The notes under the pieces: generated by a model
What the model saw: the letters and a program-made list of their open reading frames with translations, nothing else
Databases searched by the model: none
What the model was told of the DNA's origin: nothing
Made by a program: the position numbers and the translations under genes
Part shown: piece after piece, positions 7,651-15,531 of the stretch
How positions within the stretch are numbered: position 1 is the first letter of the stretch
How the letters are laid out: the number at the start of each line of letters is the position of its first letter
NCBI RefSeq assembly: GCF_034675845.1
Contig: NZ_JAUCCU010000001.1
Span: 868,001 to 932,000 of the forward strand
Direction of reading: 5' to 3'
Source of the DNA: Castellaniella sp.
GTDB lineage: Bacteria; Pseudomonadota; Gammaproteobacteria; Burkholderiales; Burkholderiaceae_B
Length of the DNA stretch: 64,000 nucleotides

Positions 7651-9156
7651 TTAGTTAGGAACATAAAAACTGGATTTCTCAATGACCTGGGTGGTGTCAC
7701 CCGGTGTCCGGGAACCCTCGGTCTTGATGCTGATATCGTACAGGCCGGGCTTCAGGTCGCCAATCGGTGCGCGCAGCACCACCGGCACCAAGCGGTTGGA
7801 CGAACCATCGACCTGCACCATGCTGTCACCGTGGTCAGCCGTCACCAGCACCAGACCCGGCACACCGCTGGCAGACAGATCGAGCACAATGGGTTCCTCG
7901 GAGGAATTGATGATCTGCAGCCGATAAACGTTTTCGATCTGACCACCGGCGACTTCCCGACCCAAGGCCCCGCGATCACGAATCACATCTACCCGTAGTG
8001 TGGTACGAGTCGCCAGCGAAAACACGAAGCCGATGAAAATCACCCCCAGCAGCGCTGTATACGCCAGAACACGCGGGCGCAGCATGCGACGACGCACCTG
8101 CGGCTGCGTCAGACGTTCGGTGATGGCATTGCCTGAGGTATAGCGGATCAGGCCGCGCTCGTAGCCCATTTTATCCATGACCGAGTCACAGGCATCGACA
8201 CAGGCGCCGCACCCGATACACATGTATTGCAGACCATCTCGGATGTCGATGCCCGTGGGACAGACCTGCACACACAGGCTGCAATCCACGCAGTCGCCCA
8301 TGCCGGCTTCTTTGTGATCGATCTTGCGTGAACGCCCACCTCGCGGCTCGCCGCGCACGTGATCGTAGGTCACGACAAAGGTATCGTTATCCACCATGAC
8401 GCTTTGAAAGCGCGCATAAGGGCACATGTACTTGCATACGGCCTCGCGCATAAAACCGGCATTGCCCCAGGTAGCAAAGGCATAAAACAGCATCCAGAAC
8501 CACTGCCAGGGGCCCAGATCAAAGGCCAGCAAGTGCGCGCCAAGATCACGGATGGGGGCAAAATATCCGATGAAGGTATAGCCGGTCCATAGCGCCAACA
8601 CGACCCACAGGCTGTGCTTGATGGCCTTCAAGCGGAATTTACGCGCATTCCAAGGCTGCTCGTCCAGGCGGATGCGCGCCAGGCGGTCGCCCTCGACCCG
8701 CGCCTCGATCCACATGAACAATTCAGTGTAGACCGTCTGGGGGCAGGCATATCCACAGAATAGCCGCCCCGCCATGGCGGTAAACAGAAACAAGGCGAAC
8801 GCCGACAGCACCAGCAAAACAGCCAGGTAAATGACATCCTGGGGCCACAGCACCATGCCGAACAAATAGAATTTGCGAGCGCCCAAGTCGAACAGCACCG
8901 CCTGACGGTCATGCCACTGAATCCACGGCAGGCCATAGAACACAGCCTGTGTCAGAAAGACCATCAGCACCCGGATGCGGGCAAAATGTCCTTGCGCCGA
9001 ACGCGGATAGATTTTCGAACGCACATCCGCCAAGGCCTTTTCCACCTGAGGAGACGCACCGCCCCCCGAGCCCTTGCGTATCCGGCGCACGGGCTTCCAG
9101 GCCGGGTCGTCACGCGATTCTGGCGTGGCGGCCTGTGGGGGGGATTGCTTCTGCAT
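7651..9156 (-). CDS. ccoG: cbb3 oxidase assembly protein CcoG (ferredoxin-type)
   Basis: CcoG is a membrane iron-sulfur protein that reduces copper for delivery to the cbb3 oxidase. The start at 9156 (SD AGAGGA) gives 501 residues; the open frame to 9231 adds an unlikely tail. The N-terminal half has several membrane helices, with the CGYACPQTVYTELF motif and the conserved KYMCPYARFQSVM. The centre has two [4Fe-4S] motifs (CVDCSLCVQVCP and CIGCGACVDACD). The C-terminal part is an Ig-like periplasmic domain. It lies 102 bp after ccoP and 13 bp before the ccoH-like gene. Confidence 0.94.
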   Translation of the reverse strand: MQKQSPPQAATPESRDDPAWKPVRRIRKGSGGGASPQVEKALADVRSKIYPRSAQGHFARIRVLMVFLTQAVFYGLPWIQWHDRQAVLFDLGARKFYLFGMVLWPQDVIYLAVLLVLSAFALFLFTAMAGRLFCGYACPQTVYTELFMWIEARVEGDRLARIRLDEQPWNARKFRLKAIKHSLWVVLALWTGYTFIGYFAPIRDLGAHLLAFDLGPWQWFWMLFYAFATWGNAGFMREAVCKYMCPYARFQSVMVDNDTFVVTYDHVRGEPRGGRSRKIDHKEAGMGDCVDCSLCVQVCPTGIDIRDGLQYMCIGCGACVDACDSVMDKMGYERGLIRYTSGNAITERLTQPQVRRRMLRPRVLAYTALLGVIFIGFVFSLATRTTLRVDVIRDRGALGREVAGGQIENVYRLQIINSSEEPIVLDLSASGVPGLVLVTADHGDSMVQVDGSSNRLVPVVLRAPIGDLKPGLYDISIKTEGSRTPGDTTQVIEKSSFYVPN

Positions 9157-9258
9157 GGTGTCCTCTGTGTGGCTAACTGGTCTGCGTGACAGGCCCTTGT
9201 GGTTGATATGAGATCGGCAGGAGGCAGCCATCCATGATCGAATGGCTGCCTGACTGAC

Positions 9259-10164
9259 TTAGCTGGGATTGGATTGACCCCAGACCCAGGCGGCCAGCAG
9301 ACGGATCTGCTCTGGCGTCAGGTGGTTTTCCTGGGCCGGCATCTGGTTATCGCGCCCATTGTTGATGGTCTCGATGATGGTGCCCTCGGAGCTGCCATAC
9401 AACCAGATATCATCCGTCAAATTAGGCGCACCCAACATCGTGTTGCCCTTGGCATCCACCCCGTGGCAAGCCACACAATAGGTATCGAATCCGCGCTTGC
9501 CGGCATTGACCCGCAAGGGGTCGTGCGCCAGACCAGACAAGGACCGGACATATTGGGCAATGGCGGCCGCTTCTTCGGGCTTGATCACGGCCCCCCAAGG
9601 CGGCATGATGCCGTGGCGACCCTTGGCAATGGTCTCCAGGATTTGCTCGGGTTCGCCCCCCCACAGCCAATCGCTATCGGTCAGGTTGGGGAAGCCCCGC
9701 CCGCCTTTGGCATCTGAACCATGGCACTGGGCACAGTTGTTCAGAAACAGACGCTGACCGATATCGCGTGCCTGCAGATCGGCGGCGATTTCTGGAATCG
9801 GCATTTCGCGGAAGCGTTCGTAGATGGGCTGAACCTGGGCATTGAGGGTTTCTTGCTGTTCCAGCACCTGTTTGCCTGCCGTAAAGCCCAAGGTACCCTT
9901 GAAGCTGCCCAGACCCGGATAAAGCACCAGATAGCCAAAGGCAAAAACACACAACAACAGGTAGAACACCGTCCACCAACGCGGCACCGGATTATTCAGC
10001 TCGGTCAGGTCTTCGTCCCAGACGTGGCCGGTGTCTTCGACCACCTTGACGTCGGACTTCAGCCATTGACGCTGTGAAAACAGCAGATACACGCACCAGA
10101 CAATCCCGCCAAGCGCAATGACGGAAATGTAATAGCTCCAGAAACTATTGATGAAATCACTCAT
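9259..10164 (-). CDS. ccoP: cbb3-type cytochrome c oxidase subunit III CcoP
   Basis: CcoP is the diheme cytochrome c subunit that feeds electrons to the cbb3 oxidase. The 301-residue protein has two N-terminal membrane helices (about 8-30 and 62-82) and two c-type heme sites, CAQCHG at about 144 and CVACHG at about 234. Methionine ligands are likely in GIMPPWG and NQMPAQ. Its start overlaps the end of ccoQ by eight bases. Confidence 0.96.
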   Translation of the reverse strand: MSDFINSFWSYYISVIALGGIVWCVYLLFSQRQWLKSDVKVVEDTGHVWDEDLTELNNPVPRWWTVFYLLLCVFAFGYLVLYPGLGSFKGTLGFTAGKQVLEQQETLNAQVQPIYERFREMPIPEIAADLQARDIGQRLFLNNCAQCHGSDAKGGRGFPNLTDSDWLWGGEPEQILETIAKGRHGIMPPWGAVIKPEEAAAIAQYVRSLSGLAHDPLRVNAGKRGFDTYCVACHGVDAKGNTMLGAPNLTDDIWLYGSSEGTIIETINNGRDNQMPAQENHLTPEQIRLLAAWVWGQSNPS

Positions 10165-10348
10165 GGGTATCCCCGGCTTTCTTGTCGTTTGGATGCTTGC
10201 CTAGCTGGTATTCCTCGGGCAAATCGAAAGGGAGTTTTGCGGATATGCGGTTCGCCTCGGCGCGATGCGACGACCAGGCCCACCAGACAATGCCGATGAA
10301 GGTCAGCATGGCCAACACCGTCATCACCGCGTTGATCACGGCCATCAT
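10157..10348 (-). CDS. ccoQ: cbb3-type oxidase subunit CcoQ
   Basis: CcoQ is a small subunit that stabilises the cbb3 complex. The 63-residue protein has one membrane helix (about 8-26, ending WWAW) followed by a charged cytoplasmic tail with the LPFDLPEEY motif typical of beta-proteobacterial CcoQ. It lies one base from ccoO and overlaps ccoP by eight. Confidence 0.9.
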   Translation of the reverse strand: MMAVINAVMTVLAMLTFIGIVWWAWSSHRAEANRISAKLPFDLPEEYQLGKHPNDKKAGDTHE

Positions 10349-10349
10349 G

Positions 10350-11006
10350 TCATTGCTCCCCGGTTTTCATGATTGCTTCGGCGGCTGCACGGCTGGCTAC
10401 GCCCAGGCCCTGCAGATAGGCCACCACGGCATCTTCCTCGGTCTTGCCGACCAGCGCCTGCGGTGCAGCCTCGATGTCCGCATCGGTGTACGGCACGCCA
10501 ATCATGCGCAAGGCCTTCATGCGATCCTGGACATCAGCCCCTTCGACTGTGTTTTTCTGCAACCAGGGATACGACGGCATATTGGATTCCTTCACCACAT
10601 CACGCGGGTTGCGCAAGTGAATGCGGTGCCACTCGTCCGAATACCGTTGGCCGACCCGGGCCAGATCAGGGCCGGTGCGCTTGGAGCCCCACAGAAATGG
10701 GTGCTCGTAGACGGATTCGCCTGCCACCGAGTAGGGCCCATAGCGCTGAACCTCGGACTGCAGCTTGCGAATCTGCTGCGAATGGCAGCCCACGCAGCCC
10801 TCACGAATATAGATGTCGCGCCCCACCAACCGTAAGGATTCGTAGGGGACCACACCCTCGACGGGCGTGGTGGTGGAGTGCTGGAAAAACAGCGGCACGA
10901 TCTGCGCCAGACCAGAGAAAGACACCACCAGAATGCTGAAGAAAATCAGCAGCCCGACGTTGCGCTCCAGCAACTCGTGAGAAAAACGTTTTTTTGTACC
11001 AGACAT
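10350..11006 (-). CDS. ccoO: cbb3-type oxidase subunit II CcoO (monoheme cytochrome c)
   Basis: CcoO passes electrons from CcoP to CcoN. The start at 11006 (MSGTKKRFSHE) gives 218 residues; the longer frame from 11057 would overlap ccoN. One N-terminal membrane helix (about 17-38) is followed by the heme c site CVGCHSQ at 71-77. The expected methionine ligand is in SNMPSYPWL. The segments YSVAGESVYEHPFLWGSKRTGPDL and YTDADIE are characteristic of the family. Confidence 0.95.
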   Translation of the reverse strand: MSGTKKRFSHELLERNVGLLIFFSILVVSFSGLAQIVPLFFQHSTTTPVEGVVPYESLRLVGRDIYIREGCVGCHSQQIRKLQSEVQRYGPYSVAGESVYEHPFLWGSKRTGPDLARVGQRYSDEWHRIHLRNPRDVVKESNMPSYPWLQKNTVEGADVQDRMKALRMIGVPYTDADIEAAPQALVGKTEEDAVVAYLQGLGVASRAAAEAIMKTGEQ

Positions 11007-11019
11007 GGTGGTGAACTCC

Positions 11020-12501
11020 TTAAGCCGATGCCGGCACGGCAGTGAGGGGAACGTCACGGGGGTCTGCGGTTTTCAGCGGCACAGGCGGATTGATGCCTTC
11101 TTGGCCACGCACGGTCAGCCAGGTATTCCAGGCCATCAAGCACATACCCACCAGGAAGAACAGCCCACCCAATGCCCGAATGGCATAGAACGGATAGGTA
11201 GCCTTGACGACCTCGACGAAGCTGTACGTGAGCATGCCATCGGCTTCGGTGGCGCGCCACATCAGACCCTGCATGACCCCGGCAATCCACATGGCGGCGA
11301 TATACAGCACCACACCCAGGGTAGCCAACCAGAAATGCAGGTTGATCAGGCCCGGCCGCGCCATGGATTCACGGCCGTACAGGCGCGGAATCAGGTAGTA
11401 CAAGGAGCCAAAGGTAATCATGGCAACCCAACCCAAGGCGCCTGAGTGCACATGCCCAACGGTCCAGTCGGTGTAGTGCGACAGGGCATTGACTGTGCGG
11501 ATGGCCATCATGGAGCCTTCGAAGGTGGACATGCCATAGAAGGACAGCGCCACCACCATGAATTTCAGGATAGGATCGGTGCGCAGCTTATGCCAGGCGC
11601 CGGACAGGGTCATGATGCCGTTGATCATGCCGCCCCAGGACGGTGCCAGCAGAATCAAGGAAAACGCCATGCCCAGGGATTGCGTCCAATCGGGCAGCGA
11701 GGTATACAGCAGATGGTGCGGGCCGGCCCACATATAGGTGAAGGCCAGCGACCAGAAGTGCACAATCGACAGACGATAGGAATAAATGGGCCGTTCGGCC
11801 TGTTTTGGCACGAAGTAATACATCATGCCCAAAAAGCTGGTGGTCAGGAAGAAGCCCACCGCATTGTGTCCATACCACCACTGCACCATGGCATCCTGCA
11901 CCCCAGGATAGATGGAATAGGATTTCCAGGCCGACACAGGCATTTCAAGATTATTGAATATGTGCAGCATCGCGATCGTCAGGATATAAGACCCAAAGAA
12001 CCAGTTCGCGACATAGATGTGCTTGACCCGGCGCTTGACGATGGTGCCAAAGAAGACCACGGCATAAGCCACCCAGACCAGCGTGATCAGGATGTCCAGT
12101 GGCCATTCGAGTTCGGCGTATTCCTTGGTGGAGGTGAAGCCCATGGGCAGCGTGATGACCGCCCCCACCAGCACGGCCTGCCAGCCCCAGAACGTGAACG
12201 CGGCAAGCTTATCCAGGTATAGCCGCGCCTGACAGGTGCGCTGCACCACGTAATAAGAAGTGGCGAACAATGCGCTGCCGCCAAAGGCAAAAATCACAGC
12301 ATTGGTGTGCAAGGGCCGCAGGCGCCCGTAGCTCAGCCATGGCGTGTTGAAATTAAGCTCGGGCCATATCAATTGCGAGGCGATAAAAACGCCCATCCCC
12401 ATGCCCACAACCCCCCAAAATATGGTGGCTATCGTGAACTGGCGGACGATTCGATAATTGAAAGTTTCGGCCGATGCTCCGGAGCTCCCGGTCGTGCCCA
12501 T
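11020..12501 (-). CDS. ccoN: cbb3-type oxidase catalytic subunit I CcoN
   Basis: CcoN holds heme b, heme b3 and CuB and reduces oxygen at high affinity. The 493-residue protein has about twelve membrane helices. Visible heme-copper-oxidase features are LRPLHTNAVIFAFGGSALFATSYYVVQRT (low-spin heme histidine), WWYGHNAVGFFLTTSFLGMMYYFVP (CuB His and cross-linked Tyr region), GPHHLLYTSLPDW, and HYTDWTVGHVHSGALGW (heme histidines). It heads ccoNOQPG. A perfect FNR box sits 76 bp before the start and overlaps the ccoS stop codon. Confidence 0.96.
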   Translation of the reverse strand: MGTTGSSGASAETFNYRIVRQFTIATIFWGVVGMGMGVFIASQLIWPELNFNTPWLSYGRLRPLHTNAVIFAFGGSALFATSYYVVQRTCQARLYLDKLAAFTFWGWQAVLVGAVITLPMGFTSTKEYAELEWPLDILITLVWVAYAVVFFGTIVKRRVKHIYVANWFFGSYILTIAMLHIFNNLEMPVSAWKSYSIYPGVQDAMVQWWYGHNAVGFFLTTSFLGMMYYFVPKQAERPIYSYRLSIVHFWSLAFTYMWAGPHHLLYTSLPDWTQSLGMAFSLILLAPSWGGMINGIMTLSGAWHKLRTDPILKFMVVALSFYGMSTFEGSMMAIRTVNALSHYTDWTVGHVHSGALGWVAMITFGSLYYLIPRLYGRESMARPGLINLHFWLATLGVVLYIAAMWIAGVMQGLMWRATEADGMLTYSFVEVVKATYPFYAIRALGGLFFLVGMCLMAWNTWLTVRGQEGINPPVPLKTADPRDVPLTAVPASA

Positions 12502-12576
12502 AGGTATTCCCCTCGAAACAAGTTAAAACGAAATTTTTATAAACCTGAATGTTCCCTGAACCAGCAGGAATTGGCC

Positions 12577-12590
12577 TTGATTTAAATCAA
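12577..12590. promoter_or_regulatory. Perfect FNR box before ccoN
   Basis: TTGATTTAAATCAA matches TTGAT-N4-ATCAA exactly. It is 76 bp upstream of the ccoN ATG, suitable for a class II FNR promoter with the start site about 40 bp downstream. The stop codon of ccoS (12587-12589) lies inside the box. Confidence 0.85.
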
Positions 12591-12748
12591 TCTTGTGCAG
12601 AACACCCCCTGTCGTCATCGTCCAGGACGGATTGGGCGGCAGCCTGGGTATCATCGAATTGACCGGAAAATATCGCCCACCAAAGCGCCACCCCGATCCC
12701 CAGGACAAACAGCAGCGAAATCGGCAGCAGCAGAAATAAACCGTCCAC
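12587..12748 (-). CDS. ccoS: cbb3-type oxidase assembly protein CcoS (GTG start)
   Basis: CcoS is a small membrane protein needed for heme and copper insertion into cbb3 oxidases. A GTG start at 12748 gives 53 residues beginning VDGLFLLLPISLLFVLGIG, with one membrane helix and the WWAIFSGQFDD motif (usual FWWAVRSGQFDDLEG type) that defines the family. It follows the ccoI-like gene by eight bases. The D-rich tail ends within the FNR box of ccoN. The gene is easily missed because it is short and starts with GTG. Confidence 0.88.
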   Translation of the reverse strand: MDGLFLLLPISLLFVLGIGVALWWAIFSGQFDDTQAAAQSVLDDDDRGCSAQD

Positions 12749-12756
12749 GGAAGGCC

Positions 12757-13746
12757 TCAGGCAAGTTCGACGGCGGATTGGCGGCCCTGCCCGCCCAGCG
12801 AACCGATACGGGTCAACCGCCAGGCATTGGCAGCCACCGCCAGAGAAGACAGCAGCATCGTAATGGCGGCCAGCCAGGGTTGCACCAGACCAAAAGCAGC
12901 CAACGGTGTCATCAGCACATGCCAAGCCAGTGAGCCATACAAATTCTGGAGAGCGACGCGACGGGTGGCCTGATCCAGCTGTGCGGGCTGCGGGTTGGGC
13001 GAAGTATCTGCCAGTCGCAGCCACGCCGCCCGGCGGGCCGCCAGGGCGGACGGCACCGACATGGACATGGCACAGGGACAGCTCATGACCAGCAAGGCTA
13101 CTGTCACTGCCAATGCTTGCGAGGAACCGGCCTGCCACCACCAGGCGCCGACCAGCGCGGCCAGCAGGATCTGGATGCAGACGAACCAAAAGGCCACGCG
13201 ATCTGCCTGCGCCAACAAATGCGCGTCGGCGGCCATCTGGCCGGACGGAGTTTGATCAGGACTTGGATCGGCGTCATCGGACATGCCGACTGACTGGCGT
13301 GCGCAAAATTCCAGAAAACGGGCACTCAGCAAAAAGGCCACGAACATGGAGACCGAGTCGAAATAGACCTCGCCCACATCGTTCCAGGTCGCCCACACGC
13401 TAGGAATGAATGCCGCCAAAATACCCAAGGCCACCGGCACATCCATGCCTACCTTGGCCTGAGCCAGACTGCGCAGCGCGCCGCGCCACACAGGCCAGGC
13501 GCAATACAGCACCAGGGGCACACAAAGGATCAGGCTAAGCCAATTCATCAATAGAATGGCTTGCTCCAGTGCCTGCTGGGAATCCGCCGAACGTGCGCCA
13601 TGGCGCAGATAGCCAGGAAAAGCCAGCATCATGACCTGCATCATGATGAGCCAGGCCAAGCCAGTACGCGCCAGCATATGCCGACGGGACCGGCGCATGG
13701 CGTCGCTCATGAATGGCGGTGGCGTCAGCAAGGATAACGTGGACAT
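12757..13746 (-). CDS. CcoI/FixI-like protein reduced to its membrane core
   Basis: CcoI is normally a copper-exporting P1B ATPase of about 750-800 residues needed for cbb3 assembly. This frame gives 329 residues from ATG 13746. It keeps the CcoI membrane segments: MQVMMLAFPGYLRHG, MDVPVALGILAAFIPSVWATW, GEVYFDSVSMFVAFLLSARFLE, the ADRVAFWFV helix, the SCPCAMSMSVP metal site (C223, C225) and the last pair (LYGSLAWHVLMTPLAAFGLV). The N-terminal metal-binding domain, the actuator domain (TGE), and the phosphorylation and nucleotide domains (DKTGT) are all absent, replaced by short linkers at about 150-172 and 244-262. It therefore cannot hydrolyse ATP in the P-type way. There is no frameshift; ccoS and ccoN follow. 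Confidence 0.85.
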   Translation of the reverse strand: MSTLSLLTPPPFMSDAMRRSRRHMLARTGLAWLIMMQVMMLAFPGYLRHGARSADSQQALEQAILLMNWLSLILCVPLVLYCAWPVWRGALRSLAQAKVGMDVPVALGILAAFIPSVWATWNDVGEVYFDSVSMFVAFLLSARFLEFCARQSVGMSDDADPSPDQTPSGQMAADAHLLAQADRVAFWFVCIQILLAALVGAWWWQAGSSQALAVTVALLVMSCPCAMSMSVPSALAARRAAWLRLADTSPNPQPAQLDQATRRVALQNLYGSLAWHVLMTPLAAFGLVQPWLAAITMLLSSLAVAANAWRLTRIGSLGGQGRQSAVELA

Positions 13747-13780
13747 GAGTGGACTATAGCCAGTCGATCTCACCCTGGCT

Positions 13781-13794
13781 TTGACTTAAATCAA
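13781..13794. promoter_or_regulatory. FNR-like box before the ccoI-like gene
   Basis: TTGACTTAAATCAA differs from the FNR consensus at one conserved base. It is about 35 bp before the start of the ccoI-like gene. Confidence 0.7.
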
Positions 13795-13796
13795 AA

Positions 13797-13810
13797 TTGA
13801 TCCAGATCAT
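13797..13810. promoter_or_regulatory. Second FNR-like site before the ccoI-like gene
   Basis: TTGATCCAGATCAT matches the consensus except at the last base. It is two bases from the first box. Tandem sites suggest cooperative or mixed activation and repression. Confidence 0.6.
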
Positions 13811-13830
13811 GGCCGGGCTGAATTTGAAGA

Positions 13831-13862
13831 TTAAAAAAGCCGCCCCAAAAGGGACGGCCTTA
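13831..13862 (-). terminator. Terminator of the phasin gene
   Basis: On the minus strand GCCGTCCC and GGGGCGGC pair around a TTTT loop, followed by TTTTTTAAT. It lies 47 bp after the phasin stop and upstream of the FNR sites, separating the two units. Confidence 0.85.
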
Positions 13863-13908
13863 AAGCGATGCCGCCGACTGCAGAGCCGACGGCAATCAGC
13901 GAGACAAC

Positions 13909-14481
13909 TTAGTTGGCCGAGGTGCGCTTGGCGGTGACGGGCTTGGCAGCCTTGGTCACATCAGCAGCGGCCTTCAGGGTGGCGTTGGTGGCTGCCGTGA
14001 AGTTCGACTCGGCGGCGCTGGCGGCCTGACGAGCGGCCTTGGTGGCGGACTCGTAGGCGTTGTTGGCGGTGGCCAGGGAAGACTTCAGGATGGCGACAGC
14101 GCCTTCCGAGCCCGTGGGGGCGTTGCGAGCGATTTGCTCGACGACTTCAGCCACGCGGTCCTGGTTTTGGGACAATTGGGCTTCGGCCAACTTGCTCAGT
14201 TCACCTTGCATGCCGGTCAGGATTTCGTAGACGTCCTTGCCGTAGGACACGGCCTGCTCGGGGCGCACCCAGGCGGAGGTCAGAGCCAGCAGCTCTTGGG
14301 CGTCTTTCAGCTCGGTGGCGTCTTGGGATTTCTGGGCCACGTCGTCCAGAGCAGCCTTGGTGGCCTTCAGGTTCAGGTCAACCAGCTTTTCGAAGCTGCT
14401 GAAAATCGTGCCTTGCACGGCCAGGAAATTGTCGACGACGGCTTTTTGCGAGACCAGCAGGTTTTGGGGGGTTGCGCTCAT
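13909..14481 (-). CDS. phaP: Phasin, polyhydroxyalkanoate granule protein
   Basis: Phasins coat intracellular polyhydroxyalkanoate granules and control their size and number. The 190-residue protein is helix-rich and alanine-rich. Its phasin_2-type core covers about residues 5-115 (NLLVSQKAVVDNFLAVQGTIFSSFEKLVDLNLKAT, then DAQELLALTSAWVRPEQ), followed by a long low-complexity Ala/Thr/Lys tail. It is monocistronic with its own terminator. Two near-identical 13-bp repeats upstream may be binding sites for a PhaR-type repressor. Its presence implies that the cell stores PHA, although no synthase gene is in the window. Confidence 0.9.
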   Translation of the reverse strand: MSATPQNLLVSQKAVVDNFLAVQGTIFSSFEKLVDLNLKATKAALDDVAQKSQDATELKDAQELLALTSAWVRPEQAVSYGKDVYEILTGMQGELSKLAEAQLSQNQDRVAEVVEQIARNAPTGSEGAVAILKSSLATANNAYESATKAARQAASAAESNFTAATNATLKAAADVTKAAKPVTAKRTSAN

Positions 14482-14553
14482 GATGACTCCTTGTCAGTAA
14501 GTGAAGGCTGCCATAGAGGCATAATGCCTGGGGCCTTCTCGATCGCAGCTTAA

Positions 14554-14566
14554 TTGCTGCATCGCA
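14554..14566. repeat. 13-bp direct repeat copy 1 upstream of the phasin gene
   Basis: TTGCTGCATCGCA lies 72 bp before the phasin start. It differs by one base from the second copy at 14610-14622; the copies start 56 bp apart. TGC-rich sites of this kind occur before phasin genes controlled by PhaR; the role here is inferred. Confidence 0.5.
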
Positions 14567-14609
14567 CAAATGAAATTTTAAAGGAATCCAGCTGTATGTC
14601 AAGAGTTAT

Positions 14610-14622
14610 TTGCTGCAACGCA
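14610..14622. repeat. 13-bp direct repeat copy 2 upstream of the phasin gene
   Basis: TTGCTGCAACGCA lies just after the stop of the IclR gene and repeats the site at 14554 with one mismatch. Confidence 0.5.
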
Positions 14623-14627
14623 ACAAA

Positions 14628-15482
14628 CTAATGTTGTGCCTCGTAGCCCAGGGCTTCGGAAATACTGGAGGTGGCCGTCAGCAGCAGGGGAATCCAATCG
14701 TCGCGCATGCGCTCGGCGGGGGCCGATAGGGAGAGCCCCGCCAGCAAAGTTCCGGTGTCGTCATACACCCCGGCGGCAATGCAGCGCACGCCGAGTTCGA
14801 GTTCTTCGTTGTCGCGTGAATAACCATGGCGACGCACCAGGGCGAGTTCGCGTTCGAGTTGATCCAGCTGGGTGAGGCTGTTGCGGGTGGTGCCTGACAA
14901 TCCTGTGCGCATGGCATAGCTGCGCACGGCGCGCGCGTCCCAGGTGGCCAGGAAAAGCTTGCCGGTGGAGGTCAGGTGCAAAGGCGCCCGCCCCCCGATG
15001 GCACGCACCACTTGCATGCCGGAGCGTTCGCTCCAGGCACGCTCGATATAGACGATTTCGTCACCCTGGACCAGAGACAGATTGACCGTCTGGCCGGTCT
15101 GGCGATGGAGTTCGCGCATGGGGCCGATTGCCGCTGTGCGCACATCCAGGCGACCCTTGACCAGGGAGCCGAGTTCCAGCAAGCGCATGCCCAGGCGGTA
15201 CAGGCCGCTGTCCACGCGCTCGACATAGCGGCCCACTGCCAAGTCAGCCAGAATGCGGTGGGTGGTGGAGGCATGCAGACCAGTAGCGGCCGCCAGATCC
15301 TTCAGGGCGATGGGATCGCGTTGACTGGCCAGCGCATCCAGAATACGCATGGCCCGATCCAGCACCTGTATGGTGACAGGACCTGACTCAGTCGCTGAAT
15401 CATGCAGCGCTGGTGAGAGAGACGACTCGGCGGGACGAGAGCTGGATAAACGGGCCATGATTTGCTTTTGTTGCGTTGCCAC
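14628..15482 (-). CDS. IclR-family transcription regulator
   Basis: The 284-residue protein has an N-terminal winged helix (LKDLAAATGLHASTTHRILADL at about 60-82, wing VERVDSGLYRLGMRLL) and a C-terminal IclR effector domain (VNLSLVQGDEIVYIERAWSERSGMQV, then GVRCIAAGVYDDTGTLLAGLSLSAP with the conserved cysteine). A second in-frame ATG at 15458 would remove the first eight residues. It is probably one regulator of a catabolic operon, but its target is not evident: the neighbours are a phasin and a molybdopterin-domain gene. Two direct ATTCCATAT copies sit just before the start and may be its own operator. Confidence 0.88.
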   Translation of the reverse strand: MATQQKQIMARLSSSRPAESSLSPALHDSATESGPVTIQVLDRAMRILDALASQRDPIALKDLAAATGLHASTTHRILADLAVGRYVERVDSGLYRLGMRLLELGSLVKGRLDVRTAAIGPMRELHRQTGQTVNLSLVQGDEIVYIERAWSERSGMQVVRAIGGRAPLHLTSTGKLFLATWDARAVRSYAMRTGLSGTTRNSLTQLDQLERELALVRRHGYSRDNEELELGVRCIAAGVYDDTGTLLAGLSLSAPAERMRDDWIPLLLTATSSISEALGYEAQH

Positions 15483-15483
15483 A

Positions 15484-15512
15484 ATTCCATATTATGAAAT
15501 AACATTCCATAT
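15484..15512. promoter_or_regulatory. Direct ATTCCATAT repeats before the IclR gene
   Basis: ATTCCATAT occurs at 15484-15492 and again at 15504-15512, exactly 20 bp apart, about two helix turns, directly upstream of the IclR start. The spacing suits two dimers on one face of the DNA. A related ATTCCATA occurs at 17281 before the thioredoxin-like gene. Confidence 0.4.
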
Positions 15513-15531
15513 AGCAAGCCCTGATTAGCAA

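Noticed and set aside
12757..13746. Treating the ccoI-like gene as a broken pseudogene
   Set aside because: The frame is open, the lost parts are whole domains, and membrane motifs are conserved, so it looks maintained.
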